DNA of 64,000 nt from Paenibacillus_AB hodogayensis (GCF_039536325.1 NZ_BAAAYO010000002.1:310001-374000); one strand, 5' to 3'. Numbered from the stretch's first letter, positions 18,014 through 26,604 are shown. The notes: generated from the letters alone by a model not told the origin. Numbers and translations: made by a program.

Positions 18014-19168
18014 CTATTCCAGCTCCGCCTTCGCCGCATCGAATGCGTTCGACAGGTCGGCGATCAGATCGTCCACATGCTCAATGCCGACGGAGAAGCG
18101 CAGCAGCCGGTCGTCGACGCCGATCTGGCGGCGGATTTCCTCGGGGATGTCGGCATGCGTTTGCACCGTCGGGTACGTCATCAGCGATTCCACGCCGCCC
18201 AAGCTTTCCGCGAAGGCGATCAGCCGGATATGGCGCAGGATCGGCTCGATCGTGCGGGCATCCTTCATTTTGAACGAGAAGATGCCGGTGTTGCCCGACG
18301 ATTGGGCGTTCTGGACGTCGTGACCCGGGTGGTCCGGCAGCGCCGGATAAAACACTTCTTCCACCATAGGATGGGTTTGCAAATATTCGGCGATTTTCGT
18401 CGCGTTATACTGGTGTCGCTCCATCCGCAGCGCCAACGTTTTCATTCCGCGCATGAGCAGCCACGAATCCTGGGGACCGAGCACAGAGCCGATCGAATTG
18501 TGCAGGAAAGCCATCTCGGCGGACAGTTCCGCACCCTTCGTTACGATAAGTCCGGCGAGCACGTCGTTGTGGCCGCCCAAATATTTGGTTGCACTATGAA
18601 TAACGATGTCGGCGCCCAGCTCGATCGGACGCTGGAAGTATGGCGTGAGCAGCGTGTTGTCCACGATCGTGAGATATCCCTTCGCTTTGGCCCACGTACA
18701 GATTTTGGCCAGATCGGTAATCATCATCAGCGGATTTGTCGGCGTCTCGATGACGACCGCCTTCGTATTCGGACGGCTGGCGCTTTCCAGAGCGTCCAGG
18801 TCGTTCGTATCGATATACGTTGCCGTTACCCCGAACCGGCCGAGCACCTTCTCGATCAACCGGTATGTGCCGCCGTACAGATCAAGCGAGACGAGCAGAT
18901 GATCGCCTTGACCAAACTTGGCGAAAATCGTTTGAAGCGCCGCCATCCCGGAGCTGCAGGCGAAGCCCGCATCGCCCGATTCGAGCTCGGCAATCGCTTG
19001 TTCGAGCACGGAGCGGGTCGGATTTTTCGTGCGCGAGTAGTCAAAGCCCGTGCTCTTGCCCAGCTGCGGGTGGCGGAAGGCAGTCGCCTGGTAGACAGGG
19101 AAGCTGACAGCCCCGGTAACGGGTTCGGATTGCGAGCCGATTTGCGCCAAACGGCTTTCGATTTTCAT
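18014..19168 (-). CDS. metI: cystathionine gamma-synthase / O-acetylhomoserine thiolyase
   Basis: 384-aa PLP enzyme of methionine synthesis. It condenses O-acetylhomoserine with cysteine (to cystathionine) or with sulfide (to homocysteine). The PLP lysine is in HSATKYLGGHND, and the NPTR and FAESLGGVES motifs are present. Similarity in wording to Bacillus MetI (KLAQIG, RTKNPTR, DIPEEIR, RLLRFSVGIEH) is closer than to MccB or MetC. The start is ATG 19168, ten bases after a CCTCCT (minus-strand AGGAGG) site; the 26-residue longer frame lacks this. It follows metA on the same strand by 187 bases and is probably under the same SAM riboswitch. Confidence 0.85.
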   Translation of the reverse strand: MKIESRLAQIGSQSEPVTGAVSFPVYQATAFRHPQLGKSTGFDYSRTKNPTRSVLEQAIAELESGDAGFACSSGMAALQTIFAKFGQGDHLLVSLDLYGGTYRLIEKVLGRFGVTATYIDTNDLDALESASRPNTKAVVIETPTNPLMMITDLAKICTWAKAKGYLTIVDNTLLTPYFQRPIELGADIVIHSATKYLGGHNDVLAGLIVTKGAELSAEMAFLHNSIGSVLGPQDSWLLMRGMKTLALRMERHQYNATKIAEYLQTHPMVEEVFYPALPDHPGHDVQNAQSSGNTGIFSFKMKDARTIEPILRHIRLIAFAESLGGVESLMTYPTVQTHADIPEEIRRQIGVDDRLLRFSVGIEHVDDLIADLSNAFDAAKAELE

Positions 19169-19355
19169 ATTTGATAATCCTCCTAGGTATAGTGGGGATG
19201 GGGGCAAAAAGAGGGAACCGTCGCGAGCGGCGGCTCCGCTATGCAAACCAAGCGTCTTGCCTCAAAAAAGTTTCGGTGAACAAGTTCGCTCCAGCATCCT
19301 TGCAAACGTTCGCTTGCTTCTTCATCGGACTTCTTGCATCGTCCGAAGCGGCTGC

Positions 19356-20321
19356 TTACAGGCCGGCGCCATACGCCAGCCATTCTTCGTCCCAGGCCGG
19401 CTTTTTCTTCAGCGCGGCCGGATCGAACGGCGTCTCCTGGTAGACGTAATAGTTGAGCCAGTTGGAGTATAGCAGGTTGGCGTGCGCCCTCCAGGTGACG
19501 CGAGGCTCGCGGCTTGGGTCGTTATTCGGGAAGTAGTTTTTCGGCACCTCGATGGACAAGCCTTTCGCCACATCCCGGTCATACTCCCATTTTAACGTAC
19601 AAGTGTCGTATTCGGAATGGCCCGTTACAAAAATATGTTTGCCGTCCTTGGTCGCCACCAGGTAAATGCCGGCCTCTTCGGATTCGGACAAGATTTCCAG
19701 CTCCGGCACCTTCTCGATGTCTTCCTTGCGCACTTCGGTATGGCGCGACTGCGGCACGAAAAACAGCTCGTCGAAACCGCGCAGCAGCTTCACATGCTTG
19801 GCCGTCGTCGTATGCGGGAAGACGCCGAACACTTTGTCCGATACCGGATATTTCGGCACGCCGAAGTGGTGGTAAAGGCCGGCCTGGGACGCCCAGCATA
19901 TATACAACGTCGACGTGACGTTCGTCTTCGTCCAGTCCATAATCTGCTTGAGCTCTTCCCAATAGTTGACTTCCTCGAATTCCATCTGCTCGACAGGCGC
20001 GCCGGTAATAATCATGCCGTCGAAATAGTCGTCCTTGATGTCGTCGAACGTTTGATAAAACGTATTGAGATGCTCGGCGCTCGTGTTTTTCGAGATATGC
20101 GACTTCGGGTGAAGCAGAACGAATTCGACTTGCAACGGCGTGTTGCCGATCAGGCGCAATATTTGCGTTTCCGTCGTTTCCTTCGTGGGCATCAAATTCA
20201 ATATCGCTATTTTAAGTGGCCGGATATCCTGGTGAAACGCCACCGTCTCGTCCATCACAAAAATATTCTCATTGATCAATACTTCTTTGGCAGGTAAATG
20301 GTCGGGTACTTTAATTGGCAT
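19356..20321 (-). CDS. metA: homoserine O-acetyltransferase
   Basis: 321-aa enzyme that acylates homoserine in methionine synthesis. The catalytic Cys142 (ICWASQAG), His235 and Glu237 (GHSEYD) are present. Residue 111 is Glu (GAPVEQMEFEE). In this family Glu111 indicates acetyl-CoA use and Gly111 succinyl-CoA use, so acetylation is predicted despite the historical name of homoserine succinyltransferase. That agrees with a MetI-type enzyme next in the operon. The start is ATG 20321 with AGGAG upstream. The longer open frame runs into the riboswitch and is not used. Confidence 0.93.
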   Translation of the reverse strand: MPIKVPDHLPAKEVLINENIFVMDETVAFHQDIRPLKIAILNLMPTKETTETQILRLIGNTPLQVEFVLLHPKSHISKNTSAEHLNTFYQTFDDIKDDYFDGMIITGAPVEQMEFEEVNYWEELKQIMDWTKTNVTSTLYICWASQAGLYHHFGVPKYPVSDKVFGVFPHTTTAKHVKLLRGFDELFFVPQSRHTEVRKEDIEKVPELEILSESEEAGIYLVATKDGKHIFVTGHSEYDTCTLKWEYDRDVAKGLSIEVPKNYFPNNDPSREPRVTWRAHANLLYSNWLNYYVYQETPFDPAALKKKPAWDEEWLAYGAGL

Positions 20322-20341
20322 GGCGATCACTCCTCTTGGCA

Positions 20342-20378
20342 AAATAAAAGACCTTTCTCCATAGATGAAGAAAGGTCG
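20342..20378 (-). terminator. SAM-riboswitch expression-platform terminator
   Basis: Stem GACCTTTCT / AGAAAGGTC followed on the minus strand by a T-rich tract (TTTTATTTT), between the S-box aptamer and the metA ribosome site. It is expected to form when SAM is bound. Confidence 0.88.
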
Positions 20379-20400
20379 TCGTTTCTCACGCGCATGTCCT

Positions 20401-20526
20401 CTCTCATCTCTCAGAAACGCATTCGCGCTCCCGCAAGAATTAGCACCGTGCATCTCCGTCGGCGACGGATTTGTCGGTTGCCGGGCTTCATAGGGCTGGT
20501 CCCTCCACCTACTCTTGATGAGTCAG
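20401..20526 (-). promoter_or_regulatory. SAM-I (S-box) riboswitch
   Basis: On the minus strand the conserved S-box elements appear in order: CTCATCAAGAG, GGTGGAGGGAC, CCCTATGAAGCCCGGCAACC, GGTGCTAATTC and a closing GAGATGAG that pairs with the 5' CTCATC. It lies upstream of metA with a terminator between, so high SAM should switch off metA and metI. Confidence 0.95.
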
Positions 20527-20549
20527 CAAGCTATTTGGTTTGTATACTT

Positions 20550-20578
20550 ACAATAGCCGATTGGGACGATTTCGTCAA
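20550..20578 (-). promoter_or_regulatory. promoter of the metA leader
   Basis: TTGACG (20573-20578), a 17-base spacer and TATTGT (20550-20555) on the minus strand, about 25 bases upstream of the S-box aptamer. Confidence 0.55.
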
Positions 20579-21082
20579 GACGGATCGCATCCTCTCTTCG
20601 TCCCTGTACACCGTTGACCCCCGTACGGAATACGTTATAGAAGGCCGCGAAAATAATCTGTGCCCGGGCGTCTTGTGCGTCCGGCAGCCTAAGCGTTATA
20701 CTAAACAATGTTCCCCGACAAGCCAAGACAAGCTCAGGCAGATGGCTTGCCTCGGGCGGCGGCGCCTTAACCGATCCATCGGTGAAGCGACCGTCCTTAT
20801 TGAGGTTAATAAACGAATACACGCGTAAAGGAGTGAACGATGCATGGATGGGGACCGACCCGGACCGTCAACGAATCAACTGAATAGCCGCGAACGGCAA
20901 CGGGACCCGTTATCCGATGCATCGCGCTTTCCGGCAAGCGCGCAATGAAACCGGATGGCCCCTTGTCGTTCCCGAGCAGCGTAAGCGGATCGTTTGCTGT
21001 GTCTTAGTTGGCGCTTCAAGCAAATGAAAATCGCATGGTGATATCCCGCACAAGCGGGGAACACTGCTAAGGGGTGAGACAG
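20579..21082. other. long intergenic/leader region before corA, with a possible small ORF
   Basis: No large gene is seen in these 504 bases. AAAGGAG at about 20827 precedes two overlapping short frames: ATG 20840 to TAG 20887 (15 aa, MHGWGPTRTVNESTE) and ATG 20844 to TGA 20945 (33 aa, starting MDGDRPGPSTNQ). A GCGCTT/AAGCGC hairpin follows. This could be a regulatory leader of corA, but no known Mg-sensing motif (M-box) is visible. Confidence 0.35.
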
Positions 21083-22018
21083 ATGAAGGTACGTCTGGTA
21101 CAAAACGGATTGTTTACCCAGATCGAGGATGTATCCGCAGCGCTGACGATGCCGGATAACGGCTTTTATTGGATCGATGCGAATTTAGAGGATCTGGAAA
21201 TGCTGCAGCCGTTGTTTCAGCTGCACGACCTGGCCGTCGAGGACAGTCTGAACGACGAGGAGCAAAGGCCGAAGCTCGAGCTGTACGACTCGCACTATTT
21301 TATCGTTATCAACAGCATTCGTTTCGACGACGAGGAAATTTTTCTTCGCTCGCTGAATATATTTTTGTTCAAGCATGTCATCATCACCGTAACCCGCCAA
21401 AAAATCAATGAAGTCCGTTCGATCAAGCCGGTGCTGTGGGAAGAGGAAGTCAACTCGCCGGACCGTTTTCTGTACCATCTCGTCGACCTTGTCGTCGACA
21501 ACTATTTTATCGTCGGGGACCGGATCGAGGCAAAAATCGAACGTCTCGAGGAAGACATTCTCGTGCATACGAAAAAATCGCACCTGAATGAAATTATAGG
21601 GCTGCGCAGCGAAATTTTGTGGCTCAAAAAAATGCTGGTTCCGCAACGCGACCTGATCTGGGCGCTGAACCGCCGCGAGCTGAAGCTGATCGACGATCAA
21701 CTGCAAAAATATTTCGGGGACATTCACGAAAACGCCGTGAAAATTACCGAGGAATTCGAAACGTTCCGCGATCTGATGGGCAACTTGCGCGAGGCGTACC
21801 AGTCCAGCCTGTCCAACCGGACGAACGAAATCATGCGGATCTTCACGGCGCTGACGACGATCTTCATGCCGATGACGATCATCACCGGCATTTACGGCAT
21901 GAACTTCGACAATATGCCGGAGCTGCATACGCCGCATGGCTATTTCGCCGTACTGGCCGTCATCTTCGGCGTCGGTTTGTCGATGTTCTGGTTTTTCAAG
22001 AAAAAGAACTGGTTTTGA
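21083..22018 (+). CDS. corA: CorA-family magnesium/divalent cation transporter
   Basis: 311-aa membrane channel that imports Mg2+ (or Co2+/Ni2+) as a pentamer. The long cytoplasmic N-terminal funnel is rich in acidic and coiled-coil segments (residues 1-250). Two C-terminal membrane helices follow, the first ending in the family signature YGMN, then an acidic loop (FDNMPEL), then the second helix and the basic tail FKKKNWF. The start is ATG 21083 with AGGGGTG eight bases upstream; an in-frame GTG nine bases earlier lies within that ribosome site. It is monocistronic and ends at a strong terminator. Confidence 0.93.
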   Translation: MKVRLVQNGLFTQIEDVSAALTMPDNGFYWIDANLEDLEMLQPLFQLHDLAVEDSLNDEEQRPKLELYDSHYFIVINSIRFDDEEIFLRSLNIFLFKHVIITVTRQKINEVRSIKPVLWEEEVNSPDRFLYHLVDLVVDNYFIVGDRIEAKIERLEEDILVHTKKSHLNEIIGLRSEILWLKKMLVPQRDLIWALNRRELKLIDDQLQKYFGDIHENAVKITEEFETFRDLMGNLREAYQSSLSNRTNEIMRIFTALTTIFMPMTIITGIYGMNFDNMPELHTPHGYFAVLAVIFGVGLSMFWFFKKKNWF

Positions 22019-22036
22019 GGTTGCTCCGCCAACAGA

Positions 22037-22072
22037 CAGCCCGCCGTCGCGATCCGACGTGCGGGCTGTTTG
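22037..22072 (+). terminator. rho-independent terminator of corA
   Basis: Stem CAGCCCGC...GCGGGCTG with an inner CGTCG/CGACG pairing, followed by TTTGTG, 18 bases after the corA stop. Confidence 0.8.
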
Positions 22073-22188
22073 TGTAGAAATGCTGCGCTTAACGCCGAAA
22101 AGGCCGCTTGGCGTAGTTTTGTTGGTATGCGACGACTGTCCGGCAAGGAGCAGCTCATCGGATGGGAACGCTTACGCGATCCCGGCCA

Positions 22189-23259
22189 TCAGGCGGACTT
22201 CTCCGGCGCCGTTTGGGCGTTTTCTTCCTGGACAGCCGGAGGCGCTGACGAAGCTGGTTTCGAATTGCGGTAGCGGACGCGCAGCAGCCTAAGCCATTCA
22301 TAAGCTCGGGTAAGCGCCGATTCGTCCAGCGATTTCTCGTCATACAACCGTTGAAGTATGGGGCGGAGAAAGCGGTCGCCGGAAGAAGCGAACTCGCCCC
22401 ATGCGCGTTCTACCAGATGGCCGGGAACGGCGGCAAGTTCCCTCTCGATCAGCGGCTCCAGATCGCACCCCTCCTTGTCCAGCTCCTCCATGCGGCTGAC
22501 CAGCTCGCGGCGGCTTAACGGCAACGCCTGCTCCATCTCGTCGATCGACGTACCCTCAGCGATCCCCTCCAGCAGCTTGCGCTTCAGCTCCTGCTTGGCC
22601 GTATCGTCCTTGCGGCGCTGCTCCTGCCTTTGCCGAACCCATTGCTCGGCGGCTGCCGTATCGACCGCTTCGCTCACCCAGTCGAGCGGGAAAGCCGTCT
22701 GCCGTTCCCCGCGCTCGCCTCCCGTAAGGGCCAAAATGCCATCGGCATACAGACTGACCCTCTGCTCCCCGAAGCCGGGAATTTGCCGGAGCTCCTCGGG
22801 CGTATGCGGCTTGAAGGCGCTGACCATCTTGAGCAGCCGGTTGGAGGCTATGATAAACGGCGATCTTCCTTCGCTGGCCGCCTGGCTGTTGCGCCAGCGA
22901 CGCAGCGTCTCGTACAGAGCGGCGTCCGCATGCAGCTCGCCGTAATATTCCAGCTTGCGCAGCAGCGCTCCTCTGTCGCCGGAGCCTTCCGCCGCCGCGT
23001 CCGGATCGGCCGTTGGGCCAACGAGCGGACGAAAGCCAACCTGCCGCTTCTCCGCCGTCCGCGTCCGGAATTCGGCCATCATCTCGTCCCAGGAAGGGCC
23101 CGTATACCAGCTTTCCTGGGACGGCGTCCCTTCCCTCTCCGGCTCGTACCACCAGACATGCCATTCGCCGAACTGCTCGGCAATCGATACTTGGGCCGTA
23201 ACGACGCCCTCTCCTTCCGGTGCCTCCTTCTCAAAACTGCTCAAAAATACAAGATTCAT
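22189..23259 (-). CDS. HRDC-domain protein of unknown function
   Basis: 356-aa cytoplasmic protein. An HRDC domain (helicase and RNase D C-terminal, nucleic-acid binding) is visible from about residue 120 to 195: YETLRRWRNSQAASEGRSPF, IIASNRLLKMVSAFKPHTPE, then LRQIPGFGE. The C-terminal half contains a helix-turn-helix-like repeat (GTSIDEMEQALPLSRRELVS) of the kind found behind RecQ, and a Pro/Ala tail. There is no helicase or nuclease core, so an accessory DNA/RNA role is likely. The start is ATG 23259 seven bases after AAAGGGG; an ATG six bases upstream is the alternative. Confidence 0.7.
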   Translation of the reverse strand: MNLVFLSSFEKEAPEGEGVVTAQVSIAEQFGEWHVWWYEPEREGTPSQESWYTGPSWDEMMAEFRTRTAEKRQVGFRPLVGPTADPDAAAEGSGDRGALLRKLEYYGELHADAALYETLRRWRNSQAASEGRSPFIIASNRLLKMVSAFKPHTPEELRQIPGFGEQRVSLYADGILALTGGERGERQTAFPLDWVSEAVDTAAAEQWVRQRQEQRRKDDTAKQELKRKLLEGIAEGTSIDEMEQALPLSRRELVSRMEELDKEGCDLEPLIERELAAVPGHLVERAWGEFASSGDRFLRPILQRLYDEKSLDESALTRAYEWLRLLRVRYRNSKPASSAPPAVQEENAQTAPEKSA

Positions 23260-23290
23260 CCCCATTCCCCTTTCGCTACGACCGCACGGC

Positions 23291-23331
23291 AAAAAGCACC
23301 CCTTCCACGTTAGTAGAAGAGGTGCTTCCTC
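23291..23331 (-). terminator. terminator-like hairpin in the leader of the HRDC gene
   Basis: On the minus strand a stem GAAGCACC-CTTC / GAAG-GGGTGCTT is followed by TTTTT, only about 32 bases upstream of the HRDC start codon. No minus-strand gene lies immediately upstream, so it is either an attenuator or the terminator of an unseen short transcript. Confidence 0.5.
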
Positions 23332-23532
23332 CGGCCGATCGATTCAATTCCTTTCCATCTTACCAGAAAGAGGAAGGAATTACAACCGGCCATCAAGGCG
23401 TTTTTCCCCTCACCGGCGTCCTGCCGCATCCCAGCCGAATGGGGCAAGGAGCCTTGCGCGGATGTTTCCGCTTTGCTGGCCGAGCGCGTTGAGGTATAAT
23501 CGAAGTACCCTAAACGATGACGGAGGCCTGTC

Positions 23533-23832
23533 ATGTCCGCGAACGCTTTCGATTTTTTGTACGACCATACCGAGGAGACGCGAACGCGCTTCGTCTGCTT
23601 TATTTCGCCGTCGATGCAGCGCTTCGATCTGGCGATTACGACGACAAGCCGCTTTTTCGGGAAACAGCTCATTACCGACATTCAGTCCGGCAAAACGGCG
23701 ATTATCGGCCCGGACGATCTGGAGGAAGCCGGCTATCTGGAATACGTCTACAAGCTGTCCGAGGAGGATGCGGAAGATTTGCGCAGCTTCTTGATCGAAA
23801 TAGTCGGGATGGTCAACTTTACCGATATTTAA
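23533..23832 (+). CDS. small cytoplasmic protein, DUF3055-like
   Basis: 99-aa soluble protein (FDFLYDHTEETRTRFVCFIS near the N-terminus; LSEEDAEDLRSFLIEIVG near the end). It resembles the DUF3055 family of Bacillales small proteins of unknown function. There is no signal peptide or membrane segment. A GGAGG site lies eight bases before the ATG. It is followed by a hairpin that contains the ribosome site of the next gene. The family assignment is from memory. Confidence 0.7.
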   Translation: MSANAFDFLYDHTEETRTRFVCFISPSMQRFDLAITTTSRFFGKQLITDIQSGKTAIIGPDDLEEAGYLEYVYKLSEEDAEDLRSFLIEIVGMVNFTDI

Positions 23833-23850
23833 ACCGTATTCATAAAAAAA

Positions 23851-23900
23851 GCCCTCCCGAGGAACAATGAAAGCATCCATCATTGTCCAAGGAGGGTTTT
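23851..23900 (+). terminator. terminator hairpin that also carries the next gene's ribosome site
   Basis: Outer stem CCCTCC/GGAGGG and inner stem ACAATGA/TCATTGT are followed by TTTTG. The 3' arm GGAGGG is the Shine-Dalgarno sequence for the ATG at 23904, so folding both ends transcription and hides the ribosome site. Confidence 0.75.
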
Positions 23901-23903
23901 GTT

Positions 23904-24203
23904 ATGTCCGACAAGCAGCAGCCCGCAAGCGATTCGCGCGACGGCTTTCTTCAGGAACAACGCAGCGACTATACCGATCTGGCTACGGTCGAATCGCAGC
24001 GCAACGATCTAGCCGCAGAGGAATTTCCCGAGGGGCCGTACGGCTCCATAAGCAATGCCGAAACGCTCGGTAAAAGCTCGCCGTGGCGAGAAGATCAGCG
24101 GCCTCCGAACCGGTTCGTCTACGAGAATCGCGAGCTTCACGAGGGACTTGACCGAGGAGGCTACCCCGGCGAGCACGATACGCACGACAGCGATCGCGAA
24201 TAG
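23904..24203 (+). CDS. small hydrophilic protein, DUF3905-like
   Basis: 99-aa charged protein without signal peptide or membrane helix. FPEGPYGS, LGKSSPW and NRFVYENRELHEGL, with a C-terminal His/Asp tail (GEHDTHDSD), recall the DUF3905 family of spore-forming Bacillales. The function is unknown and the family call is from memory. The start is ATG 23904 after GGAGGG with 7-base spacing. An upstream in-frame TTG at 23883 lies inside the terminator hairpin and is not used. It converges with the PAP2 gene 20 bases downstream. Confidence 0.65.
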   Translation: MSDKQQPASDSRDGFLQEQRSDYTDLATVESQRNDLAAEEFPEGPYGSISNAETLGKSSPWREDQRPPNRFVYENRELHEGLDRGGYPGEHDTHDSDRE

Positions 24204-24223
24204 CCGTTCGGCCCCTAACCGCC

Positions 24224-24751
24224 TCAAATCACCGTTGCGGCGACCAGCGACACGAATGTCCCGATAAAGCAGCCGGCCAAGATGTCCGACGGATAGTGCA
24301 GCCCCAAATACATGCGCGACACGCCCACGATGGCGGCCAGCGGCAGCACGAGCAGCGACAGCCAGGCCGAGGCCAGCGCGAACGGCACGAACACCGAGAA
24401 CGCGGCTGTCGTATGGCCCGACGGAAAGGAAGGGTCCTTGAGCGGATTCGGTCCGGTTATCACTTCGCCCATCGCCATATAGGGCCGAATCCGGTCTACC
24501 TTCCGCTTAATGAGCGCCGCGACCGCATGGCTGACCGCCAGCGATACGAGGCTTTTCCAGCCTATGTCCTTCCATGGCTCCGGGGCCAGAAGCACCAGAA
24601 CCAGTACAAACGATATCGTGAAGATCGCCCCTCCCAGATGGGTCAGCGATCCGAACAACCGGTCCAGCCACACATGGCGGATCGAACGGTTGCACCAACG
24701 GAACAACCGGCTGTCCCAGTCCCGCAATCGCGGAAGCCAACGTCTTGCCAT
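24224..24751 (-). CDS. PAP2-family membrane phosphatase
   Basis: 175-aa integral membrane lipid phosphatase of the PAP2/BcrC/undecaprenyl-pyrophosphatase superfamily. The three phosphatase motifs are present: KRKVDRIRP, PSFPSGHT (nucleophile-activating His) and SRMYLGLHYPSD (catalytic His). About five hydrophobic segments surround them. Likely substrates are undecaprenyl pyrophosphate or phosphatidate, at the outer face of the membrane. The start is ATG 24751 after GGGGGAGGGG; the 35 extra upstream residues are not needed and contain polar sequence atypical of the family. Confidence 0.85.
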   Translation of the reverse strand: MARRWLPRLRDWDSRLFRWCNRSIRHVWLDRLFGSLTHLGGAIFTISFVLVLVLLAPEPWKDIGWKSLVSLAVSHAVAALIKRKVDRIRPYMAMGEVITGPNPLKDPSFPSGHTTAAFSVFVPFALASAWLSLLVLPLAAIVGVSRMYLGLHYPSDILAGCFIGTFVSLVAATVI

Positions 24752-24972
24752 GATGCCCCTCCCCCTCTCAAGCCGCTTATCCGACCTCTCATTTTCTATT
24801 TCATTATAGCGAAAAAAAGACGCCACTTGAACCAGTCTCCAGAGGGTTTCTCCCAAGACCTAAGTCCAGTATGCGCCTTTTTTTGGTAGATTTCATCTAT
24901 TGCCCGTCAGCCGCCGCCGAAACGTTCAAGTACCGCTTCGTCGCCTGACCGTCCTGCCGGCGCAGCGCAAGA

Positions 24973-25455
24973 TTATTCTTGGACCTTTTTCAGCATGCCT
25001 TTGTATACGCCCGGAATGGAATCCGCGATCGGAATGGCTCCTACCGCCTTGTTGTAAAACTCCGTCGGACCGGCCCCACCGATAATCGCGTATGCGTAGC
25101 CTTCGTCGTGCAAGCCGTGCATGCAGGCGAGCAGCAGCGCTTTGCCGACGCCTTTGCCGCGCATCGACGGGTCGACGCCGGTCGGACCGAAGTAGTTTTT
25201 ACAGGTAGCCTCATAGCAGCCGAAGCCTACCACTTTGTCGTTTTCCGTTGCGATAAAGCACGATACCGGTTGGCGGGAAAACGCAACGTCGACTTCGCTT
25301 TCCCAATGCTCGCTAAACGTGCGGCGCACCCAATCCTTGACGATATGCTTTTCCGGAGCGAGTCCCCGGCGGATGACGATTCCGCCTTCCGCAAGCTGGT
25401 TGATAATCGTCGTTTTCTCCGGCAATTCGTACAATTTGACTAACATATCTGGCAT
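24973..25455 (-). CDS. GNAT-family N-acetyltransferase
   Basis: 160-aa acetyl-CoA-dependent acyltransferase. The acetyl-CoA-binding loop appears as DPSMRGKGVGKALL (Q/RxxGxG/A type), preceded by VVGFGCYEA and followed by AYAIIGGAGPTEFYNKAVGA. The substrate cannot be predicted. The start is ATG 25455 with GGAGGAA nine bases upstream; 26 additional upstream residues read from leader sequence. It stands alone between the PAP2 and exonuclease genes, all on the minus strand. Confidence 0.85.
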   Translation of the reverse strand: MPDMLVKLYELPEKTTIINQLAEGGIVIRRGLAPEKHIVKDWVRRTFSEHWESEVDVAFSRQPVSCFIATENDKVVGFGCYEATCKNYFGPTGVDPSMRGKGVGKALLLACMHGLHDEGYAYAIIGGAGPTEFYNKAVGAIPIADSIPGVYKGMLKKVQE

Positions 25456-25575
25456 GTCGGTTCCTCCGGTATGTAGGTATAGTCTTTGACTCCAGCGGGT
25501 TGGGTCGGCTAATGCACAACGACCTGCCGGCACGGTTTGGGCGATGCGTTGCGATCCACCTTGGATCTTGCTTGA

Positions 25576-26448
25576 TTAGCCGATTTGCTGAGCCAGTCCC
25601 TTGAACTCCAGCTCCTCGAACTTGTCCCGCAGACGGAGCGGATCGGGTGACCAGAGACAGCCGTCGATCGGGCAGCTGACCGGCACGTCGCAGCGGATCG
25701 TGGCCAAGTCCCGGGACAGATGAAGCATATCCAGCGACGCTTCGATCTTCTTGCGCACGCTTGCCGACAGCGAATCGAGGTTGGCCAATATCTGGTCGAT
25801 ATCTCCGTATTCGGCCAGCAGCTTTAGCGCCGTTTTCTCGCCGATCCCCTTTACACCCGGGTAATTGTCGCTCGTATCCCCGATTAGCCCCTTCAACTCG
25901 ATAATTTGTCCGGGCGTCAGTCCCCGCTCCTCGAACAGGGCGGCCAGATCGTAAACGGCATAGTTGGACAGCCCCTTCTTCATGATGACGACGTGGACCC
26001 GCTCGGCCACGATCTGCAGCAGATCGTGATCGCCGGTAAGCACGAATACGTGCGCCCCCGAATCGTCGGCATAATGACGGGCCAGCGTGCCGATGCAGTC
26101 ATCCGCTTCGTAGCCGCGCAGCCCTATATTCGGCACCCCAAAGCTGTCGACGACTTCCTTGACCAGATCGAACTGGGGAATCAGGTCTTCCGGCGGAGCG
26201 CCCCGGTTGCTTTTGTAATCGGCAAACTGCTCGGTTCGGAACGTGGAACTGCCCATATCCCAGCAGCATACGACATGCGTCGGACGAAACCGCTTGACGG
26301 CGTCGGTAAAATATTTGACGAATCCGTGCACTGCGTTAGTCGGCAGGCCGGCGCTCGTTTTCTTGATATATCCGCTGTAGGCGCTGGCGTAATAGGCGCG
26401 GAACAGCAGCGCCATACCGTCCACCAGCAATACGGTGCGGCCGCTCAT
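25576..26448 (-). CDS. ypcP: 5'-3' exonuclease / flap endonuclease (DNA polymerase I-type domain)
   Basis: 290-aa stand-alone 5' nuclease, homologous to the N-terminal domain of Pol I. Metal-binding acidic residues appear in VDGMALLFRAYYA, GYEADDCIGTLA and TGDHDLLQIV, and the H3TH DNA-binding turn in GVKGIGEKTALKLL. It removes flaps or RNA primers during lagging-strand repair, as the Bacillus subtilis YpcP protein does. A TATAAT at 26493-26498 on the minus strand may be its -10 box. Length is typical for the family. Confidence 0.9.
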   Translation of the reverse strand: MSGRTVLLVDGMALLFRAYYASAYSGYIKKTSAGLPTNAVHGFVKYFTDAVKRFRPTHVVCCWDMGSSTFRTEQFADYKSNRGAPPEDLIPQFDLVKEVVDSFGVPNIGLRGYEADDCIGTLARHYADDSGAHVFVLTGDHDLLQIVAERVHVVIMKKGLSNYAVYDLAALFEERGLTPGQIIELKGLIGDTSDNYPGVKGIGEKTALKLLAEYGDIDQILANLDSLSASVRKKIEASLDMLHLSRDLATIRCDVPVSCPIDGCLWSPDPLRLRDKFEELEFKGLAQQIG

Positions 26449-26604
26449 GAGCGATCCCTCATCTCCGTGTGTATGGTAGTGGTTCTTACGCCATTATAGC
26501 ACAGCTGGATAAGCTTGATTCCGATAAATTTAAGCCCGGTCATATCCGCAAGCGTCTCTTTCGCGCCTCCTTGGCGGCGCTCCTCTGCTCACCGGCAAGT
26601 TCGA

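Noticed and set aside
20298..20828. 176-codon plus-strand frame
   Set aside because: It covers the S-box riboswitch and metA promoter on the other strand and has no domain.
20840..21082. M-box or ydaO-type riboswitch ahead of corA
   Set aside because: I could not find the conserved core sequences of either class.
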